Below, one piece after another: positions 31,836 through 40,841 of a stretch of 64,000 nt of DNA; position 1 is the stretch's first letter, and each line of letters starts with the position of its first letter. Under the pieces are notes generated by a model. It saw only the letters and a program-made list of their open reading frames with translations, ran no database searches and was not told where the DNA came from. A program made the position numbers and the translations under genes. Origin of the DNA: Lachnospiraceae bacterium (lineage in GTDB: Bacteria > Bacillota > Clostridia > Lachnospirales > Lachnospiraceae); the NCBI GenBank assembly GCA_022799755.1, contig JAAWOU010000003.1, positions 1 to 64,000 of the forward strand. The letters run 5' to 3'.

Positions 31836-32498
31836 CTACAGGGCCAGGCTGCGCAGACGCTTCTTATCCAGAAGCGTGACGCCGCCCCTTGAGACCTCCA
31901 CAATCCCCTCGGCGGCAAAATACTTCAGCATCCTGGACACCACCTCACGGGCAGATCCCATATACCGGGCGATCTGCCCGTGTGTCAGCGCAATGGTATC
32001 CGAGTCGATTCTTGCGGACTCGTCCAGCAGAAAAATTGCCAGCCGCCTGTCCATGCTCATGAACAGGATCTGCTGCATCACCCACATCACATCCGAAAAG
32101 CGGCTCACCGCGGTCTCCAGCGCGAATATCCGGATATCCGGATTGCGCTGTGAAACCGCCGCAAAGGCAGGCCCGCTGACCACACAGCACTGGCTGTCCT
32201 CCTCCGCGTCTACGAACACGTCGAAAGTAATGGCATCCAGCACGCAGGAAGCGGACAGCATGCAGATATCCCCTCTCTGCAGACGGTAAAGGGTGATGTC
32301 CTTTCCCTCTTCCGACATAATGTACAGCCGCAGGCATCCGGAACGAACCAGTATCACACCAGAACATTCGCTGCCGTTGTGAATGTTTTTCCCCTTAGGA
32401 TAGGTGACGCTTTCCGAGTTTCCGCAGATATACGCCCTGTCCGCCTGGGATATCTTCTCCCAAAAGGGGAACATTTCGCTGTAAACGGCTTCAAACAT
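31836..32498 (-). CDS. Crp/Fnr-family transcriptional regulator
   Basis: 220 residues. An N-terminal cyclic-nucleotide-binding-type beta barrel (PKGKNIHNGSECSGVILVRSG ... YRLQRGDICML) is followed by a long dimerisation helix and a C-terminal winged HTH with LTHGQIARYMGSAREVVSRMLKYF as recognition segment. Several Cys (CGN, CLR, CML, SCV, CC) are present but no N-terminal FNR four-Cys motif, so the signal is unclear. It is convergent with the ferredoxin pair, 4 bp apart. The palindrome at 30954 is a plausible target (inference). Confidence 0.87.
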   Translation of the reverse strand: MFEAVYSEMFPFWEKISQADRAYICGNSESVTYPKGKNIHNGSECSGVILVRSGCLRLYIMSEEGKDITLYRLQRGDICMLSASCVLDAITFDVFVDAEEDSQCCVVSGPAFAAVSQRNPDIRIFALETAVSRFSDVMWVMQQILFMSMDRRLAIFLLDESARIDSDTIALTHGQIARYMGSAREVVSRMLKYFAAEGIVEVSRGGVTLLDKKRLRSLAL

Positions 32499-32529
32499 GA
32501 ACCCTCACCTCATTCTCCCCCCCGGCGCC

Positions 32530-34317
32530 TTACCTTACTTCCACCGGCATCATATAGCCCTCCCGGTCAAAGACGATTCTCCCCATGCACAGCTCCCTGT
32601 GCCAGCCTTTTCCCTCCGGGTATCTCTCCGGGGGCGTTGCGAAGCGGTGGTATGCGATTCGGTAATCGTCTCTCCCCGGCAGCTTCAAAATGCTGTGGTG
32701 CCCCGTGCCAAGGATTCCCTTTCCGGCTTCTTTCTCCAGGATCGGATACCGAAACTCCACAGGGCCCTCCAGCTTCTTTGACACACCGTAATTCACATGA
32801 TAGTCCTCGCTGCCCGTATCGTCGCAGGACCATGTGAAATGATACAGATCCCCTCTCTTCAGCACAGTCACGGATTCGCGGAAGTCCGTAAGTCCCTCAA
32901 TGTTTCGCAGGGTATCCTCCTCCACATGGAGCATGTCCTCCCCCAGCCGCCCCACGGCCGCCGCCCCGTTTCCGAAGAGCAGAAAGCACCTGCCGTCCTC
33001 CCAGTACAGGGAGGGATCTATGGTCTGGTTCATACGGATTCCCCGCCTGGCCATCATCTCCATGGTCAGCAGAGGCTCCTCCATGGCCCGGAAAGGCCCT
33101 GTGGGCGACTTTGCCACCGCAGCGCCGATGCAGGAGACGCCGCTTTTATCCTTGGCGCAGAAATAGAAAAAGTAATCCCCGCCCTTTTTCGTAATGCAGG
33201 GCGCCCAGGCGCTCCCCACGGCCCAGGGGACATCCCGGGACACATCCAGAAGTCTGTTCCCTCTCAGGAAGTGCTTTCCGTCCCCGGAGGTAAACACATA
33301 GAATTCATTTCCGGACCAGTGGGGGAATCCGTCCGTGGTGGGATACAGATAATAGACTCCGTCCTCGTAGTATAAGTCCGGATCCGCATACAGGCCCCGG
33401 GCCACCGGATTCCTGCTGCCATACTCCCTTTGCAGAGCCTCGTACTCTTCATCCGTAATCATCAGGACGCCCCCATGGCGCTTTTTCGTATCTCCCATAT
33501 CGTATTCCCCGGCGGACAGAATCCGAAACGCTCCGGACTCCAGATCCTGGGTCAGCATGGGCAGATATCCCTTTCCGGCCATGAACTGATCCGCAATCAC
33601 GCACCAGGTCTTTCCGTCCGGCAGCAGATATCCCTCCGGCCCCTCCACGCCCTCCAGCTTTTGCAGGACAGGGGACTCTATCCGGACAAATTCCCCTGTC
33701 AGGGAGTCCGCCCGCTCCAGGATCAGGCGCTTGGTGACCTCGTCCTTGGAGATGCGGTAGTATCTGCCCCCGCTCTCCAGTATGGTGGTGTCGATCACAT
33801 GATCCTCCCGCTCCATGTACAGGAATGTGCCGGAAAATGTCCTGAAATCCTTTGTGTAGGCGGCGTAGATCCGTTGCCTGCTCCTCTCCTCCCCGGAGGC
33901 CTTTACCATGGAAGCGAAGAACACCAGGAATTCTCCTCTCTCCCTGTCGAACACGGCCTCCGGCGCCCACACGCAGCCTGCCTCCGGCAGACCTACCCGG
34001 CAGGCCCTCTCTCTGCTCCAGTGCAACAAATCCTCCGACTCCCAGACGATTAAATCCCGGCTTCCTCCATACTGCGCGGTCTCCCAGCCTTGCCCGGCCT
34101 CGATGCGCAGATCCGTGGCGATCAGGTAGCATTTACCGTCCAGCGGGCTGCGCACCGGGTAAGGGTCCCTGACACCGAGCGTGCCGATCCGTGAATAAAG
34201 AATCGGTTTCCCGTCATTCAAATCCTCCCAGTGAAGTCCGTCTCTGCTGACGGAAAAATAGATCTGCTCCCCGTCTCTCTCCTCGCCGATGAAATGTACC
34301 AACAGATATGCCGCCAT
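32530..34317 (-). CDS. Tandem-domain GH43-type glycoside hydrolase
   Basis: 595 residues with two five-bladed-propeller-like halves and no signal peptide. The N-half (1 to about 300) carries VRDPYPVRSPLDGKCYLIATD, VWAPEAVFD and EGPEGYLLPDG. The C-half (about 305-595) has GLYADPDLYYEDGVYYLYPTTDG with the likely catalytic base Asp, QTIDPSLYWEDG and GTGHHSILKLPG. The second half is the better match to catalytic GH43 (arabinofuranosidase/xylosidase). The first may be a divergent or non-catalytic partner. Cytoplasmic location implies action on imported oligosaccharides. First of three hydrolases in the locus by map position, last in transcription. Confidence 0.75.
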   Translation of the reverse strand: MAAYLLVHFIGEERDGEQIYFSVSRDGLHWEDLNDGKPILYSRIGTLGVRDPYPVRSPLDGKCYLIATDLRIEAGQGWETAQYGGSRDLIVWESEDLLHWSRERACRVGLPEAGCVWAPEAVFDRERGEFLVFFASMVKASGEERSRQRIYAAYTKDFRTFSGTFLYMEREDHVIDTTILESGGRYYRISKDEVTKRLILERADSLTGEFVRIESPVLQKLEGVEGPEGYLLPDGKTWCVIADQFMAGKGYLPMLTQDLESGAFRILSAGEYDMGDTKKRHGGVLMITDEEYEALQREYGSRNPVARGLYADPDLYYEDGVYYLYPTTDGFPHWSGNEFYVFTSGDGKHFLRGNRLLDVSRDVPWAVGSAWAPCITKKGGDYFFYFCAKDKSGVSCIGAAVAKSPTGPFRAMEEPLLTMEMMARRGIRMNQTIDPSLYWEDGRCFLLFGNGAAAVGRLGEDMLHVEEDTLRNIEGLTDFRESVTVLKRGDLYHFTWSCDDTGSEDYHVNYGVSKKLEGPVEFRYPILEKEAGKGILGTGHHSILKLPGRDDYRIAYHRFATPPERYPEGKGWHRELCMGRIVFDREGYMMPVEVR

Positions 34318-34440
34318 GTTTCGTCCTCCCGAAGCGTTATTTATGAATTCCCTTTTTTATGTGGTTCCCCCTGCGCTTTCTTTTCCATAGTAGCAGATTC
34401 TATTCCGGTTTGCCAGAGGAAATTGCGGCTTTCATGAAAT

Positions 34441-35589
34441 TTACCACAAAAGCCTCCCCACCCCTTTCACCTTGTACACGGCTTCTATGAAGTAATAGTC
34501 CGCGTAGCTCATGGTGAAATGGTGCTCCGGGGAGTGGTAAGCCGCGCTGCAGTTCTGTACGATGGCATCGCAGTCCGGGCCGAAATCCGCACGGCTGTCC
34601 GCTATGGTCCGGAGAATCCGCACAGCGGCATCCTCATAGGCCTCCCGCTCCCCCGCCGGCAGACGTCCCGCCAGCTCCAGAAAGCCTCCGGCTATCACGC
34701 AGGCCCCGCAGGAATCCTCATAGGCAGGTTCCGCCGGCTGGCAAAAGTCCACGGGGATGATCCCGCTGTCCGGAATGTTCGCCAGGCAGTAATCCGCCAC
34801 CTGTCTCGCCGTATCCAGATACTCCCGTCTTCCGGTATGGATATAGCTGATCATAAAGCCGTACAGGGCCCAGCCCTGGCCTCTGGTCCACGAGGAACCC
34901 TCCCCATAGCCCTGGCCGCCATGGCTTTTCACCCTCTCCCCTGTCTGCGGGTCAAACTCCACGATATGGCACACGGAGCCGTCCGGGCGGACGAAATGCT
35001 CCCTGACCGTGTCCGCGTGAAGCATGGCGATCTGGCGGAATCTGGGGTCCCCGCTCTCCTCGCTGGCCCAGTAGAGAAGCGAAAGATTGAACATGCAGTC
35101 TATGATGGCCCAGCCCCTGGTGTCCTCCTCCAGGTCGTTCCATGCCCGGATGAACCGGCCCACGGGATTAAACCGGCCTGCCAGGAGGGTGGCCCCGTGG
35201 AGAGCCGTCCTGCGGGAATCCGGATTCCCGGTGAGCTTATAGTCCGCCACGGCAGTGGGCACGAACATAAAGCCCACGTCATGGTGCAGCCCGTAGAAGT
35301 CCTGAAAGCACTTTTCCATCTTTCGCTCCGAGATACGGGCAATCCGCGCATAGCGTTCCTCTCCCGTATCCTGATACAAAAGCCAGAGGATTCCGCCCCA
35401 GAAACCGTTGGTCCACCAGTTCAGGCCGTCGTCCGGCCGCCACTGCCCGGAGGGATCCGATCTGTCGTCATAGTCTCCGTTCTTGTCTGTCCGATAGGGG
35501 ATCTTGTCTCTGTTCTTCTCGCTGACCCATTCCATTTTCCTGCGGATCTGTCCGATCACGGTATCCGCCCATTCTTCGTAACGTTTCAT
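34441..35589 (-). CDS. GH88/GH105-type unsaturated glycuronyl hydrolase
   Basis: 382 residues with an (alpha/alpha)6-barrel pattern. LNWWTNGFWGGILWLLYQ, HHDVGFMF (Asp of the first catalytic position), DTRGWAIIDCMFNLSLLYWA (second Asp) and GSSWTRGQGWALYGFMISY are the family words. Such enzymes hydrate and open the unsaturated uronic acid left by polysaccharide lyases or present on trimmed side chains. No signal peptide, so cytoplasmic. GGAGG 6 nt before the ATG. Located between two GH43 genes, suggesting joint use of glucurono- or rhamnogalacturonan-type side chains. Confidence 0.85.
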   Translation of the reverse strand: MKRYEEWADTVIGQIRRKMEWVSEKNRDKIPYRTDKNGDYDDRSDPSGQWRPDDGLNWWTNGFWGGILWLLYQDTGEERYARIARISERKMEKCFQDFYGLHHDVGFMFVPTAVADYKLTGNPDSRRTALHGATLLAGRFNPVGRFIRAWNDLEEDTRGWAIIDCMFNLSLLYWASEESGDPRFRQIAMLHADTVREHFVRPDGSVCHIVEFDPQTGERVKSHGGQGYGEGSSWTRGQGWALYGFMISYIHTGRREYLDTARQVADYCLANIPDSGIIPVDFCQPAEPAYEDSCGACVIAGGFLELAGRLPAGEREAYEDAAVRILRTIADSRADFGPDCDAIVQNCSAAYHSPEHHFTMSYADYYFIEAVYKVKGVGRLLW

Positions 35590-35651
35590 ACTCTGCCTCC
35601 GTCTCTCAAAGAGTTCTCCTATTCCTTATCTTCATTCCCGCATATCCGGGA

Positions 35652-37358
35652 TTACCGGGAGGTGGGAAAAACCTCAAACCAGTCAAAGTCCGCATGTTTC
35701 CCAAATCCGGTTAGATCCTGACAGCAGATGCCCGCCATGGCTCCGGTGAACCACCCCTCCCTGCAGGCCTCGTCCGACAGAAAGCCCGCGTTCACAAGAG
35801 GGCCTATGTTCCGCAGCGTCTCTCCCCTCAGGCCGTAGGAGAACTGTACCTGTGTCCCTGTCAGGGACAGATGCAGAACTATGTCCCGGCCCGTTTCTAC
35901 GGGTATGTAGTCGGTTAAGTACGCATACTGTTTGTTCTCCGCTTTCAGCAGGGTGATGCATTTCCCCACATCCTCGTCATGGGACAGGTGCAGGTACAGA
36001 TAGTTGTCGGTATCATACAGTAAAATCAGCCCCGCCATCTGCTTGAACACCTCCGGCTCAAAGTCCAGGCAGGCGCCCGCCTCCATATGGTACTCCGTGA
36101 TCCGCCTGGCGATCAGAGTCTGGGAAAAGCGGGAGGCCAGTCCGCTTCTCCCGTACATTCGAAGCCACCCAGGGCGTCTTGCCAGAGAAATAAAATGTTC
36201 GTCCATGGGAATCCGCAGGGACTGATAGTCCGGATGGAGACAGGGCTCGTCAAAGTCGTCCCGCACAGGCGCTTCCCTAAAACGCTGCTCCCGCTCCTTA
36301 TCCGCCGGGCCTCCCTGGGCCGGATTTCCGGATTCCGCCGCGCCTTTCGGCGCCTCCACCTCCTCCTTTGGCGTATTGCCGCCGCCCTCCAGCACAAGCC
36401 ACCCGTCCTCTGTCCAGCGCATTTTCTGTATGGCCGTCTCCCTGCCAAGCATGTACCGCCTCTCGCCTGCGAACCGCTCCGCGTCCGGGGGATTTCGGTC
36501 TTCTGAAGCCCTGGCGCACAGGTGCACCGCATACCACTCCCCCTCCGGGGTCTCCACCAGATCGCAGTGTCCCGCTTTCTGCAGCAGAATATCCCCATGG
36601 TGGCGGGAGGTCAGGACGGAATAGGCCTCGCCCTCCTGCCGCAGCGGGTCCTCGGGCCGGTACATCTCATAGGGGCCCCAGACATTCCGGGACCGCTGTA
36701 TGGTCTGGCCGTGGGCCTCGCCGGTGCCGGTATCCGCGCTGAACAGGTAATACCAGCCGCGGCGCTTGAAAATATGGGGCCCCTCCAGGAAGATCCCCTC
36801 CGCCCGGTAGATGTCCCGCACCGGGCCCGTCATCTTCCCCGCGGCAGGGTCATATTCCTGCAGTACCAGCCGTCCCTGGTATTTTTTCGGCACTCTGTGG
36901 TCCGTCACCATGCTGACCATGTATTTGCGGCCGTCGTCGTCATGGAACAGAGAGGGGTCAAAGCCGAAATTGTTCAGCGCCGCAGGCTCCGACCAGGGCC
37001 CCTCAATGCTCTTTGCTGTCACCAGGTAATTCTCCGTGTCGTACATGTTGCAGTAAAAGGATCTCACGACAGTGTAGACCAGATAGAATGTGCCTTTGTC
37101 ATAGGTGAGACAGGGCGCCCAGATTCCCTGGGAGGGCCCCACGCCCCGCAGATCCAGCTGGGAAGTGCGGTTCAGCGGGTACCCGATGAGATTCCAGTGG
37201 ACCAGATCCCTGGAATGATGAATGCGCACGCCGGGCCACCATTCGAAAGTGGACGTGGCGATATAGTAGTCGTCCTTTACCCGGATGACGGACGGGTCCG
37301 GATGGAAGCCGCGCAGGATAGGATTGCGGATAATTGCCTTTTCTGAATTCTTGCCCAT
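35652..37358 (-). CDS. GH43 beta-xylosidase-type enzyme with C-terminal beta-sandwich
   Basis: 568 residues from the ATG at 37358 (frame open to 37439). The propeller domain begins IRNPILRGFHPDPSVIRVKDDYYIATSTF with the Asp base, and includes GIWAPCLTYDKG, GFDPSLFHDDDGRKYM and the catalytic Glu region FLEGPHIFKRRGWYYL. From about residue 390 a second domain (RDDFDEPCLHPDY ... RPGWLRMYG) is the XynB-like C-terminal sandwich. Length and order match GH43 xylosidases. Cytoplasmic. It carries a Pro/Glu/Gly-rich linker (about 330-375). Divergent from the AraC regulator, which probably controls it. Confidence 0.9.
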   Translation of the reverse strand: MGKNSEKAIIRNPILRGFHPDPSVIRVKDDYYIATSTFEWWPGVRIHHSRDLVHWNLIGYPLNRTSQLDLRGVGPSQGIWAPCLTYDKGTFYLVYTVVRSFYCNMYDTENYLVTAKSIEGPWSEPAALNNFGFDPSLFHDDDGRKYMVSMVTDHRVPKKYQGRLVLQEYDPAAGKMTGPVRDIYRAEGIFLEGPHIFKRRGWYYLFSADTGTGEAHGQTIQRSRNVWGPYEMYRPEDPLRQEGEAYSVLTSRHHGDILLQKAGHCDLVETPEGEWYAVHLCARASEDRNPPDAERFAGERRYMLGRETAIQKMRWTEDGWLVLEGGGNTPKEEVEAPKGAAESGNPAQGGPADKEREQRFREAPVRDDFDEPCLHPDYQSLRIPMDEHFISLARRPGWLRMYGRSGLASRFSQTLIARRITEYHMEAGACLDFEPEVFKQMAGLILLYDTDNYLYLHLSHDEDVGKCITLLKAENKQYAYLTDYIPVETGRDIVLHLSLTGTQVQFSYGLRGETLRNIGPLVNAGFLSDEACREGWFTGAMAGICCQDLTGFGKHADFDWFEVFPTSR

Positions 37359-37420
37359 AAGATGCCTGCTTTCTATTATCATTATTTTATATGGTAACTC
37401 TATAGGATGATCATACCATC

Positions 37421-37449
37421 TTGACAGTGGGCTTTCCATTTCCTAAAAT
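37421..37449 (+). promoter_or_regulatory. Promoter of the AraC-family regulator
   Basis: TTGACA (37421-37426), 17-nt spacer, TAAAAT (37444-37449), about 57 nt before the ATG. No equally good promoter was found for the divergent GH43 gene, which fits activation by the regulator. Confidence 0.8.
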
Positions 37450-37505
37450 GTAATTAACTGACTTTTTCTGCAATCTTTTTATTCCAACGGGAGGAAAGGA
37501 GTTCT

Positions 37506-38336
37506 ATGATTACCGTGAATGTCTGCGGCTATGATTCCATGCACTGCATGGCGTTTGACCGTTCCAACGAAAAAGGCTATGAGGACAATGCGCTGCTGCT
37601 TATAAAAACCGAATCTTTCTTTGAAATTCAGGGAACGCTCCGGACGTTTCCCCCGAATACGGTGATGCTCTACGAAAAGCATTTCCCTGTCCACTACGGC
37701 TGCCAAAGCCCCCGTTACAATGACGACTGGATTCACTTTGACCTGCAGGGGGAGGATGCCTGTCTCCTCCGGAAACTTTCCATTCCTGTGAATCGTCCCT
37801 TTTCGCTGCCCCACCTGGGCCTGCTGACAGACTACAGCAGACTGATCGTGCAGGAAAAGCTGTCCTCCCATGCCTGCAAGGAGGCGGTAATCGATTCCCT
37901 CATGCACGCCCTGCTCTATTCCCTGTCCGGCAAGCTCCGGGAGTCCCAAAACCGCAACGAGAGCAACCGGTATTACTATCCCATGCAGAAGCTGCGCATG
38001 GAAATTTTGAACGCCCCCTGTCAAAAATGGGAGACGCCCCAGCTCGCCAAAAGGCTTCACTTAAGCGTCTCCCATTTCCAGCATCTCTATAAACAGTTTT
38101 TCGAAACCACATGCATCCAGGACATCATAAATGCCCGGATAGAGCATGCCAGACTTTATTTATGCATCTCGGATATGTCCGTCTCCTCCCTGGCCCTTTT
38201 CTGCGGTTACGAAAACGAGCTGCACTTCATGCGCCAGTTCAAAAGGCACACGGGCATGACCCCCAGCCAGTACCGGGAGACCCACCGCAGGCAGGGCGGA
38301 GAGCGCCGATCCCAGGGCCCTCTGTCATCTCCGTGA
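37506..38336 (+). CDS. AraC-family transcriptional regulator
   Basis: 276 residues. An N-terminal cupin-like sensing region (ILLI-type strands, PPNTVMLYEKHFPVHYG, WIHFDLQGED) precedes two C-terminal HTH motifs: TPQLAKRLHLSVSHFQHLYKQFF and VSSLALFCGYENELHFMRQFKRHTGMTPSQYR. AGGAAAGGAG precedes the ATG. Divergent from the GH43-GH88-GH43 genes, so it is the probable sugar-responsive activator of that locus. Its stop faces the hydratase gene stop 10 bp away. Confidence 0.92.
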   Translation: MITVNVCGYDSMHCMAFDRSNEKGYEDNALLLIKTESFFEIQGTLRTFPPNTVMLYEKHFPVHYGCQSPRYNDDWIHFDLQGEDACLLRKLSIPVNRPFSLPHLGLLTDYSRLIVQEKLSSHACKEAVIDSLMHALLYSLSGKLRESQNRNESNRYYYPMQKLRMEILNAPCQKWETPQLAKRLHLSVSHFQHLYKQFFETTCIQDIINARIEHARLYLCISDMSVSSLALFCGYENELHFMRQFKRHTGMTPSQYRETHRRQGGERRSQGPLSSP

Positions 38337-38346
38337 AAAAAACGGA

Positions 38347-40656
38347 CTATACACGATTGTAGTTGATCAGGCACCCTTTCAGAATAATCTGCCGCTCCTC
38401 GCAGGTGAGGTCCCCCAGGCGCAGCTCAAAGGCTTTCATGCCGTCCTCTCCCACTCTGTAAGCCACAATCGTCTCCGCCTTTTCCTCCACGGCTCTGCGG
38501 ATGCCCGGGAAGAAGAGATAGTCCAGGTTTTTGAAAGGTAGCTCCCCCTCTTCGATCAGGAAAGGCAGCATACCCCAGTTGATCAGGTTGGAGCGGTAGC
38601 GCTTTGTGGCATATTCATTGGCGATATTCGCCCATCCCCCCAGCACTTTCTGGCAGGAGGCGGCCTGCTCCCTTGCGGAGCCGTCGCCGGGCTTCACGGC
38701 GAATATGGTGGAGCCGAAGCCTGTGTTGGAGTGGTCCGCCTCCGGATACTGCCCCTTGATAACTCCCATGAGCTCTTTTAGCACCGGCAGCTCTCTACAG
38801 GGATGTCCGCCGGCCATGCGGGCTTTTTCCGCTTTCTGGATTTCCTTGGCCCGGGCCACATATTCCGGGTCCTTGCGGCTTAAGGTGAACTCCGCCAGTC
38901 CCAGCGGGTTGGAGCGGTAGGAGGATGTCTCCCCGGAGGGGATCAGCTCGTCCGTGGTGGTAACAGGATCGTGGATCTCGCTGACCACCTGCAGCAGGAG
39001 ATTCTCCGGCAGCGCCTCCATTTCCGGCCAGTCCTTGATATTGGGCCCCAGCTGAATCTCCACATCGGGGTCAGCCGCGCCCTTGGAATCGAAGACACGG
39101 TTTGCGTATATCTTGCCGTCAAAGTAATACTGATATTTCCCGATTTCCCCGTCAAATTCCGTGGCCGGGGTCAGCACGCCCTTGTTGGCCGCGGTGGCCG
39201 CAATGGAGCGGGCATCCATCAGGGCCACGGAGGAAATCTGGCCGTTCTGGAGCTTACTGCCCTCCCGGTTGGGGAAGTTCCTGGTGGAGTGGCGGATGCT
39301 GAACGCATTGTTGGCCGGGGTGTCTCCCGCGCCGAAGCAGGGGCCGCAAAAGGCCGTCTTCATGACCGCACCGGTCTCCATAATGGCCGCGGCACAGCCG
39401 TTTCGCACCAGTTCCATGTACACCGGCATGGAGGCCGGGTACACGCTCAAGGTAAAGCTGTCCGCCCCGATGGAGCTGCCCTTTAAAATGTCCGCCGCGG
39501 CGCAGATATTCTCGAAGCCGCCGCCGGCGCAGCCGGCGATGATACCCTGCTCCACCATGAACTTACCGTTCCTCACCTTGTCCCTTAAGCGGAATTCCAG
39601 AGGCGAGCCGTCCGCGGCCTTGGCCCCGCCCAGGCTCACCAGGGCCCGCTTCTCCGTCTCCTCTAAGATGTCCGTGAGATTGGCGTTGAGCTCCTCTATG
39701 GTGTAGGTATTGCTGGGATGGAAAGGCATGGCTATCATAGGGCGCACCTTGGAGAGATCCACCCGAATCAGACCGTCATAGTAGGCCGCTTCCCCGGGTG
39801 CAAGCTTTCTGTAATCCGCTTTCCGTCCGTGGATCTCATAGAACTTTTCTATCTCCTCATCCGTCTCCCAGATAGACGACAGGCATGTGGTCTCCGTTGT
39901 CATCACATCGATGCCGATGCGGAAGTCTGCGCTTAATGACGCCACCCCGGGACCTACGAATTCCATGACTTTATTCTTCACGTACCCGTTCCCGAACACA
40001 GCGCCGATAATGGCCAGCGCCACGTCCTGGGGACCCACGCCTTTCACGGGCTCGCCCGTGAGATAGACGGCTACCGTCTGGGGCCTGCTTATGTCATAGG
40101 TCTGGTTCAGCAATTGCTTTACCAGCTCCGGCCCTCCCTCGCCCACGGCCATAGTGCCCAGCGCGCCGTATCTGGTGTGAGAATCCGAGCCCAGTATCAT
40201 CTGTCCGCCGCCCGCAAGCATCTCTCTGGCGTACTGATGGATCACCGCCTGATGAGGGGGCACATAGACGCCGCCGTATTTCTTGGCGCAGGATAAGCCG
40301 AACATGTGATCGTCTTCATTGATGGTGCCGCCCACGGCGCACAGGGAATTGTGGCAGTTGGTGAGCACATAGGGCATGGGGAACTTTGTAAGCCCCGAGG
40401 CCCTAGCGGTCTGTATGATGCCCACGAAAGTGATGTCATGGCTGGTGAGCTTGTCGAACCTTACTTTAAGCTTGTCCATGCTGCCGGAGGTATTGTGGCT
40501 CTCCAGAATTCCGTAACAGATTGTCTGCTTTGACGCTTCCTCTTTGGTGATGTTCTTTCCGGTTTTGCCCAGAACTGCCTGCTGTGCCTCCGGTCCGTCG
40601 GCGATGACCTCCCTGCCGTTTACCAGATACGCGCCGCCCTGCAATAATTCTACCAT
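38347..40656 (-). CDS. Aconitase-family hydratase
   Basis: 769 residues from the ATG at 40656 (AGGAA 8 nt upstream). A [4Fe-4S] dehydratase of the aconitase superfamily. [13 protein letters not shown] and [22 protein letters not shown] lie in the N-terminal part; the cluster cysteines are likely in [12 protein letters not shown] and [32 protein letters not shown] and [19 protein letters not shown] form the swivelling domain. This variant is commonly annotated simply as hydratase in Lachnospiraceae. It may serve citrate/isocitrate conversion or a related hydroxy acid. No TCA neighbours, so the substrate is not settled. Confidence 0.85.
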   Translation of the reverse strand: MVELLQGGAYLVNGREVIADGPEAQQAVLGKTGKNITKEEASKQTICYGILESHNTSGSMDKLKVRFDKLTSHDITFVGIIQTARASGLTKFPMPYVLTNCHNSLCAVGGTINEDDHMFGLSCAKKYGGVYVPPHQAVIHQYAREMLAGGGQMILGSDSHTRYGALGTMAVGEGGPELVKQLLNQTYDISRPQTVAVYLTGEPVKGVGPQDVALAIIGAVFGNGYVKNKVMEFVGPGVASLSADFRIGIDVMTTETTCLSSIWETDEEIEKFYEIHGRKADYRKLAPGEAAYYDGLIRVDLSKVRPMIAMPFHPSNTYTIEELNANLTDILEETEKRALVSLGGAKAADGSPLEFRLRDKVRNGKFMVEQGIIAGCAGGGFENICAAADILKGSSIGADSFTLSVYPASMPVYMELVRNGCAAAIMETGAVMKTAFCGPCFGAGDTPANNAFSIRHSTRNFPNREGSKLQNGQISSVALMDARSIAATAANKGVLTPATEFDGEIGKYQYYFDGKIYANRVFDSKGAADPDVEIQLGPNIKDWPEMEALPENLLLQVVSEIHDPVTTTDELIPSGETSSYRSNPLGLAEFTLSRKDPEYVARAKEIQKAEKARMAGGHPCRELPVLKELMGVIKGQYPEADHSNTGFGSTIFAVKPGDGSAREQAASCQKVLGGWANIANEYATKRYRSNLINWGMLPFLIEEGELPFKNLDYLFFPGIRRAVEEKAETIVAYRVGEDGMKAFELRLGDLTCEERQIILKGCLINYNRV

Positions 40657-40741
40657 ATGTGGGGTTCCTTTCTTTTTTTGATATGCCGTGCCTTTTCCGG
40701 TTCGGATTCCCGGAAAAAGACTTGGTTGCCGTAATGACTGC

Positions 40742-40767
40742 AAGGGCGTGCCATTTCGCACGCCCTT
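40742..40767 (-). terminator. Hairpin after glgP
   Basis: A perfect 10-bp stem (AAGGGCGTGC / GCACGCCCTT, 6-nt loop) lies 75 nt beyond the glgP stop. No strong U-tract follows, and an 8-bp hairpin (TTTTCCGG / CCGGAAAA) sits further on at about 40696-40720. Confidence 0.55.
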
Positions 40768-40841
40768 TCGAAATACCTTTCATGAAATGCAGTCTCTCCT
40801 GCCGCGCGCTGCGCCCGGGAGAATGTCTGCCCTTGGGATGA

